A DNA stretch of 64,000 nt from JAFKKS01 sp050187875. GTDB taxonomy: Bacteria; Pseudomonadota; Alphaproteobacteria; Rhizobiales; Xanthobacteraceae. The stretch covers positions 41,778 to 105,777 of the forward strand of contig JBFWXB010000011.1 in the NCBI GenBank assembly GCA_050187875.1. The letters are read 5' to 3'. This document shows positions 60,112 through 64,000 of this stretch, piece by piece. Under the pieces are notes generated by a model that saw nothing but the letters and a program-made list of their open reading frames with translations, was not told the DNA's origin and ran no database searches. The stretch's first letter is position 1, and each line of letters begins with the position of its first letter. The translations under genes were made by a program, and so were the position numbers.

Positions 60112-61077
60112 ATGTACCGTTTGCGTGTTGCGGCGCTGGTCGGCGCGATTGCCACTCTTACCCTTTCACCGGCGGTCGCGGAGGATTATCCGACGCGCCC
60201 TATCCGCGTGATCGTTCCCTTCGGCGCCGGTGGCGGCACCGACAATCTCGTGCGCATCCTCGAACCGATCGTGACGAAGGCGCTCGGCCGCTCGCTCGTC
60301 ATCGACAACCGGCCCGGCGGCGGCAGCGTCATCGGCATGGAGGTCGTCGCGAAGGCCGAGCCCAACGGCTACACGATCGCGGTGACGGATTCCTCGCTCG
60401 CGATCAATCCGACGCTGCAGGCGCACCTGCCCTACGATACGCTCAAGGACTTCGACCCGGTGAGCCTGCTCGCCACCGCGCCGGTGATCCTCGTCGCGCA
60501 TCCGAAGCTCAAGGTGAAGACGCTCGGTGAATTCATCGCGCTGGCGAAAGGGAAGCCCGGCGAGCTCAACTACGCCTCGGGCGGCAACGGCGCCTCAACG
60601 CATCTCGGCGGCGAACTCCTGAAGATGGCGGCCGGCATCGATCTCGTGCATGTGCCGTACAAAGGCACGGGGCCGGCGATGAACGACCTCGTCGGCGGGC
60701 ATGTCGGCGTGATGTTCTCCGGCATCAGCTCGGCCAAGCCGTTCCTCGATTCCGGCGCGCTCATCGGGCTCGCCGTCACCGGCGACAAACGCAACAGCGC
60801 CGTGCCCGACGTTCCGACCTTCAAGGAAGCGGGCTTGACCGTCGACGCCTCGACCTATTGGGGCGTGCTCGCGCCGCACGGAACGCCGAAACCGATCATT
60901 GATCGGCTCGCGGCGGAATTCGCCAAAGCGGTGCGTGACCCGTCGGTCGTGCCGCGCATCCAGCAACTCGGCTACGAGCCGATCGGCGGCAACCCCGACG
61001 ACTTCGCCAAGAATATGCACAGCGAAATCGCGAAGTGGGGCGACGTGATCAAGAAGGCGAATATCAGCATAAGGTGA
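60112..61077 (+). CDS. Bug-type (tripartite tricarboxylate transporter) solute-binding protein 2
   Basis: A 321-residue protein. After the signal peptide (about 1-23, ending SPAVA) come YPTRPIRVIVPFGAGGGTDN, VIDNRPGGGSVIGMEVVAKA, PNGYTIAVTDSS, LNYASGGNGASTHLGGELLK and VPYKGTGPAMNDLVGGHVGV. It is a paralogue of the protein at 58163, divergent from the hydrolase operon. ATG 60112 is preferred because GAGGAC precedes it; an ATG 18 bases earlier is possible. The ligand is unknown, and no membrane components are nearby. Confidence 0.9.
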   Translation: MYRLRVAALVGAIATLTLSPAVAEDYPTRPIRVIVPFGAGGGTDNLVRILEPIVTKALGRSLVIDNRPGGGSVIGMEVVAKAEPNGYTIAVTDSSLAINPTLQAHLPYDTLKDFDPVSLLATAPVILVAHPKLKVKTLGEFIALAKGKPGELNYASGGNGASTHLGGELLKMAAGIDLVHVPYKGTGPAMNDLVGGHVGVMFSGISSAKPFLDSGALIGLAVTGDKRNSAVPDVPTFKEAGLTVDASTYWGVLAPHGTPKPIIDRLAAEFAKAVRDPSVVPRIQQLGYEPIGGNPDDFAKNMHSEIAKWGDVIKKANISIR

Positions 61078-61091
61078 CATCGCCTGCCGGT

Positions 61092-62309
61092 TCAGCGCCC
61101 GCGCGATCGCCGCTGCGGCTCTTCGCGCTGATCTTGCGGCATCAGCGCGCGCACGCGCTTTGCCGCCTCGTGCAGGATCGTCGGGTGGTCGCAGCCGTCG
61201 TAGCAGAGCTTTTGGAACTGCTTGAGCCGTTCGCGCGAATTGGCGGCGGCGAGACACTGACGCGCCTCCATGCTCAGAGCTCGCGGCCGCGCCGCCTGCG
61301 GCGGTGAAGCCGGCTCCGGCGCGGGCGGCGCATTGTCGCCGGTGCGGGCCGCGCTTTCTTCCGGCGCCGGCGCATTTGTGGCGCGCGCCCGGCGCGGCTT
61401 GCGCGGCTGCGTGTGGCAGAGCTTGGTCAGATAATCGTCGATGTAGCGCGGGAACGGGAGAACATCAGCGCGCAATGTCGTCTGCGTCGCGGTCGACTGA
61501 TAGGCGTCGATCGCCGCGTCGCCGGAATCCATCTTGCGGAAATGCGCGACGATGCGCTGCTCCGTGGTCTGCAGACCTTCCAGCATGTCGCTCATCGACG
61601 AGGGCTCGGTCATGCGGCCGCTGCTGTCCTTGTGCGAGCGACCGCGCCGCGCGCGATGGAAATAAGCGGGGCCGTAGCGATGGATGCCGGCGGTGTGCAG
61701 GAAGGTGCAGGCGGAGACGCAGCGACGCGCGCGCCGATCCGCCATCTCGATGCGCGCCGTCGTTCCGACCGCTTGGCGGTAGCTCTCGAAGCCCCGCGCG
61801 AGGTCGGGAGGCAGCTCGCCCGGCGCACTGCCCGGGCCGTCGGCGCTCAGGAAGTCGGGCACGTAGTCGAACGATGGGCCATCGACCCCATAGGTATTGA
61901 GCCAGAACAAGCGCGTGAGCTGCGCCAGGCGCAGGCCCATCCCGACATTGCCGCCGGGGCTCGCGAGATAGAGGGTCGAAAGCCAGCCGCGCCCCGCCTC
62001 GATCGCGTCAAGGAGGCGGTCGAAATCGTTCGGTTCCCCGCGAGTCGGCTTGTCGATCGTTCCCGTCAGGATGACGGCGCGGCACGTCTCCGGCGGCGGC
62101 AATTGCCTGACGTCGACATCGAAGAAAGCCGCGAAGCGCGCGCGGTCGTTGTCGAAGAGACGATAGAGATGCTTGTAGCGCGAGGCTTCGATGCAGGTGG
62201 CCTCGAGCGCGCGGACAGGGAGAGCCGTGAAGGTCGCGACGGCAACGAGCATGGCGACGGCCAGCGCCCTCGCCCGACCTTTGCGCCGATCCCGTTGAAG
62301 CCGCCCCAT
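61092..62309 (-). CDS. Exported ClpP-like protein (COG3904-type)
   Basis: A 405-residue protein with a basic N-terminus and signal sequence (about 12-35, ALAVAMLVAVATFTALPV). The core looks like a ClpP/crotonase-fold serine hydrolase: AVILTGTIDKPT, STLYLASPGGNVGMGLRLAQ with S117-PGG as the oxyanion loop, and CVSACTFLHTAGIHRYG, where S199 lies between C197 and C201. This C-x-S-x-C pattern is typical of predicted periplasmic Clp-like proteins. The second half is an Ala/Pro-rich linker and a helical tail (CLAAANSRERLKQFQKLCYD). Substrate and role are unknown; it is convergent with the Bug gene. Confidence 0.75.
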   Translation of the reverse strand: MGRLQRDRRKGRARALAVAMLVAVATFTALPVRALEATCIEASRYKHLYRLFDNDRARFAAFFDVDVRQLPPPETCRAVILTGTIDKPTRGEPNDFDRLLDAIEAGRGWLSTLYLASPGGNVGMGLRLAQLTRLFWLNTYGVDGPSFDYVPDFLSADGPGSAPGELPPDLARGFESYRQAVGTTARIEMADRRARRCVSACTFLHTAGIHRYGPAYFHRARRGRSHKDSSGRMTEPSSMSDMLEGLQTTEQRIVAHFRKMDSGDAAIDAYQSTATQTTLRADVLPFPRYIDDYLTKLCHTQPRKPRRARATNAPAPEESAARTGDNAPPAPEPASPPQAARPRALSMEARQCLAAANSRERLKQFQKLCYDGCDHPTILHEAAKRVRALMPQDQREEPQRRSRGR

Positions 62310-62399
62310 GCGCCCCGCTCCTGCCGGTCACAGGAGCGGCATGCTAGTGCGGATCATCGTTTCAGGGAAACGATGACCCGCACGACGCCTTTATTTCAC

Positions 62400-62443
62400 G
62401 CAATTCCGGACGGAAAACCGGGGTCCACTTTTCCTGGAATTGC
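62400..62443. repeat. Imperfect inverted repeat GCAATTCC...GGAATTGC
   Basis: GCAATTCC and GGAATTGC bracket GGACGGAAAACCGG...CTTTTCCT. I recall very similar sequences (the CAATTCCGGACGGAAAACCG box) between genes of many Rhizobiales, so this looks like a widespread small intergenic element. Just before it, 62354-62375 holds another small hairpin (CATCGTTTC...GAAACGATG). Confidence 0.55.
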
Positions 62444-62499
62444 TCTTGCGACCGGCCCCGCCGCGCCATGGCCCGTTTGAGGAGGGCGGGACTGGACGC

Positions 62500-62991
62500 C
62501 TATCCGCGCCGCGCCGCCTCAATCGCGGCGACGTCGATTTTCGTCATATTCATCATCGCCTCGAACGCGCGTTTCGCCTCAGCGCCGCCGGCCGCCAGCG
62601 CGTCGGTCAGCGCGCGCGGGGTGATCTGCCAGGAGACGCCCCATTTATCCTTGCACCAGCCGCACGCACTTTCCTGGCCGCCATTGCCGACGATGGCGTT
62701 CCAGTAGCGGTCGGTCTCTGCCTGATCGTCGGTCGCGATCTGGAACGAGAAGGCTTCGTTATGTTTGAACATGGGCCCGCCATTGAGGCCGAGGCAGGGG
62801 ATGCCGGCCACTGTGAATTCGACCGTCAGCACGTCGCCCGCCTTGCCCGACGGGTAGTCGCCGGGGGCACGGTGGACGGCGCGCACCGAACTGTCCGGAA
62901 ACGTCTCGGCGTAGAAGCGGGCCGCCGCTTCGGCGTCCTTGTCGTACCACAGGCAGATCGTGTTCTTCGCCGCTTTCTTGGCCGTCGCCAT
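62500..62991 (-). CDS. VOC superfamily protein, PhnB/3-demethylubiquinone methyltransferase-like
   Basis: A 163-residue single-module VOC protein of the 3-dmu-9_3-mt group: NTICLWYDKDAEAAARFYAE, PDSSVRAVHRAPGDYPSG, VLTVEFTVAGIPCLGLNGGP, AFSFQIATDDQAETDRYWNA, GWCKDKWGVSWQITPRAL and AFEAMMNMTKIDVAAIEAAR. Despite the family name, these proteins are not proven methyltransferases and many are annotated only as VOC proteins; substrate unknown. It is a monocistronic gene next to tRNA-Phe on the minus strand. Confidence 0.9.
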   Translation of the reverse strand: MATAKKAAKNTICLWYDKDAEAAARFYAETFPDSSVRAVHRAPGDYPSGKAGDVLTVEFTVAGIPCLGLNGGPMFKHNEAFSFQIATDDQAETDRYWNAIVGNGGQESACGWCKDKWGVSWQITPRALTDALAAGGAEAKRAFEAMMNMTKIDVAAIEAARRG

Positions 62992-63155
62992 TGCTTATCC
63001 TCTTGCCTTTGAAACCCATTCCAGCCCAGTCCCCACGAGAGGATGCTGGCGTGATCCATCATCCGCCAAAATGCGGCAGCCAAACGCTAGGCGAAAGGCG
63101 ACGGTGTGTCCTACGCGTCGCGCCACTTTCGCCGACTGACAATTGCTTGGGGAAA

Positions 63156-63231
63156 TGGTGCCCAGGGGCGGAATCGAACCACCGACACTGCGATTTTCAG
63201 TCGCATGCTCTACCAACTGAGCTACCTGGGC
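63156..63231 (-). tRNA. tRNA-Phe (GAA)
   Basis: A 76-base tRNA read on the minus strand, from GCCCAGGTAGCTCAGTTGGT to CGCCCCTGGGCACCA. The acceptor stem GCCCAGG/CCTGGGC is perfect, the D-arm has GCTCAGTTGGTAGAGC, and the anticodon loop CTGAAAA gives anticodon GAA. The T-arm has GGTTCGAATCC. The CCA end is encoded. It lies 75 bases before the insertion-sequence region. Confidence 0.97.
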
Positions 63232-63318
63232 GCCGGGCCCGCGCGCGGGCCTCGTTGAGAGCGCGGGCGTTATAGAGGCTCCCCTCCGGGCTGTCCAGGA
63301 TGGCGGTCTGCCTGCCTC

Positions 63319-63337
63319 GTCATTGCCGGGCTTGATG
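63319..63337. repeat. Left half of a REP-type palindrome, cut by the insertion sequence
   Basis: CGTCATTGCCGGGCTTGA is identical to the first 18 bases of the copies at 44687 and 46638, where CCCGGCAATCC follows. Here the match stops abruptly at TGTACGGCCCGG, the start of the IS481-type element. Confidence 0.8.
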
Positions 63338-64000
63338 TACGGCCCGGAGAGATACCTGACAGCGTTCGGAGAGATGCCTGACACTTTTGGCCGTAAGGCG
63401 CAGGGTGTTGGGCATGGGCTGGCGGGAGGTTTCGGTGGCGGATCAGCGGCGGGAGTTTGTGCTGCTGGCGTCGCTTGCGGGAGCGAACATATCGGCGCTG
63501 TGTGAGCGCTTTGGCATCAGCCGGCAGACGGGTCATTTATGGCTGCGGCGGTATGCGGCCGGTGCGAGCGACTTTGCGGATCGCTCGCACCGGCCGCACC
63601 ACAGCCCGCGCCGGCTGAACGCAGCGCTGGAGACGCAGATCCTCGCGGTGCGCGAGGCGCATCCGGCATGGGGCGCGCGCAAGATCGCGGCGGTGCTGCG
63701 GCGAGAGGGGATCATGCCGCCGGCGGCCTCGACGGTGCATGCGGTGCTCGCGCGCCATGGTCGCATTGCGCCGGGCGGCGGCGGGTGCGCCTATGGCGCC
63801 TTCGAGCGCGAGGCGCCGAACGCGCTCTGGCAGATGGACTTCAAGGGACGCCTGCGGCTGCGGTGTGGCGCCGGGCTGCATCCGTTGACCGTGATCGACG
63901 ATCATTCGCGCTTCGCGCTCTGCCTCGCCGCCTGCGCCGACCAGCAGACGCAGACCGTGCAAACGCAGTTGGAGAGGGCGTTGCGCCATCATGGCCTGCC
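63337..64000 (+). mobile_element. IS481-family insertion sequence, left end (right end outside window)
   Basis: The element begins TGTACGGCCCGGAGAGATAC with the repeated CGGAGAGATnCCTGACA words typical of IS481-type ends (tandem GAGAGATACCTGACAG and GAGAGATGCCTGACAC). It contains the transposase gene at 63414. It inserted in a chromosomal REP-type repeat. The right inverted repeat and any target duplication lie beyond the window. Confidence 0.8.
63414..64000 (+). CDS. IS481-family transposase, N-terminal part
   Basis: The first 195 residues of a transposase that continues past the window edge. Residues about 10-60 form the helix-turn-helix (EFVLLASLAGANISALCERF, GISRQTGHLWLRRY). Residues about 65-115 form the second DNA-binding part (VREAHPAWGARKIAAVLRRE). 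The rve catalytic core starts ALWQMDFKG with D142, the first of the D-D-E triad, and PLTVIDDHSRFALCLAACAD. The ATG at 63414 begins MGWREVSVADQRREF, a typical IS481 start. The remaining D and E are beyond the edge, so activity cannot be judged. Confidence 0.9.
   Translation, partial: MGWREVSVADQRREFVLLASLAGANISALCERFGISRQTGHLWLRRYAAGASDFADRSHRPHHSPRRLNAALETQILAVREAHPAWGARKIAAVLRREGIMPPAASTVHAVLARHGRIAPGGGGCAYGAFEREAPNALWQMDFKGRLRLRCGAGLHPLTVIDDHSRFALCLAACADQQTQTVQTQLERALRHHGL

Overview
The window is GC-rich DNA from an alphaproteobacterium, most likely a Hyphomicrobiales (Rhizobiales) member near Bradyrhizobiaceae/Xanthobacteraceae. This is inferred from the gene complement: a PdhS/PleC-type kinase, two phasins, TRAP and Bug-type solute-binding proteins, NepR and EcfG-type stress sites, a NrsF/OsrA anti-sigma factor and DUF1194 proteins. 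It holds about 59 protein genes, one tRNA-Phe and many short palindromic intergenic repeats. It looks chromosomal, with no prophage or island boundary. The only clear mobile element is an IS481-type insertion running off the right end.

Layout. 0-8.5 kb: start of an enoyl-CoA hydratase gene, an HtrA-like protein that has lost its catalytic triad, a DUF1194 protein, a glutaminyl cyclase, then minus-strand RNA methylases (RumA type, TlyA), dxs, xseB and an HDAC-like deacetylase. 8.6-20 kb: a NepR-like gene behind an EcfG-type promoter, a ring-cleavage dioxygenase, an acyl-CoA dehydrogenase, Sua5, an FAD-linked 2-hydroxyacid dehydrogenase, GNAT, two phasins, and a large PAS histidine kinase coupled to a hydratase gene. 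20-29 kb: second DUF1194 gene, ferric-iron binding protein and permease, acetoacetyl-CoA synthetase, AsmA. 28.5-34.5 kb: one translationally coupled minus-strand operon glpD-glpK-potA-potB-potC. 34.6-46.6 kb: PfkB kinase, SDR, class III CoA-transferase, malonyl-CoA decarboxylase with a TRAP transporter, 2-hydroxyacid dehydrogenase, HpaI-type aldolase, an EcfG-controlled membrane protein and an orphan NMT1-type binding protein.

46.7-57 kb is the most unusual part. A lytic transglycosylase is followed by a SigF-NrsF sigma/anti-sigma pair facing a secreted methionine-rich peptide gene; both sides carry a matching GTAAC-N16-CGAA type promoter. Next come a two-gene membrane/coiled-coil operon of unknown function, an unknown coiled-coil protein, a single protein joining an SPFH (band 7) domain to an Hsp20 alpha-crystallin domain, three related small coiled-coil proteins, and a ParA-type ATPase with a perfect CtrA-type box upstream. 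57-64 kb: PanE-like reductase, two Bug binding proteins, alpha/beta hydrolase, a ClpP-like periplasmic protein, a VOC protein, tRNA-Phe and the IS481 end.

How the parts connect. The SigF-NrsF-peptide unit looks like an envelope oxidative-stress response built on sacrificial methionines. Two EcfG-type sites link the window to the general stress response. Phasins, acetoacetyl-CoA synthetase and acyl-CoA dehydrogenase fit polyhydroxybutyrate and acyl-CoA metabolism. The kinase, the CtrA box, ParA and the coiled-coil genes suggest cell-cycle or polarity roles. Start codons were often moved downstream of the longest ORF because of ribosome-binding sites, upstream hairpins, or GTGA/ATGA overlaps.
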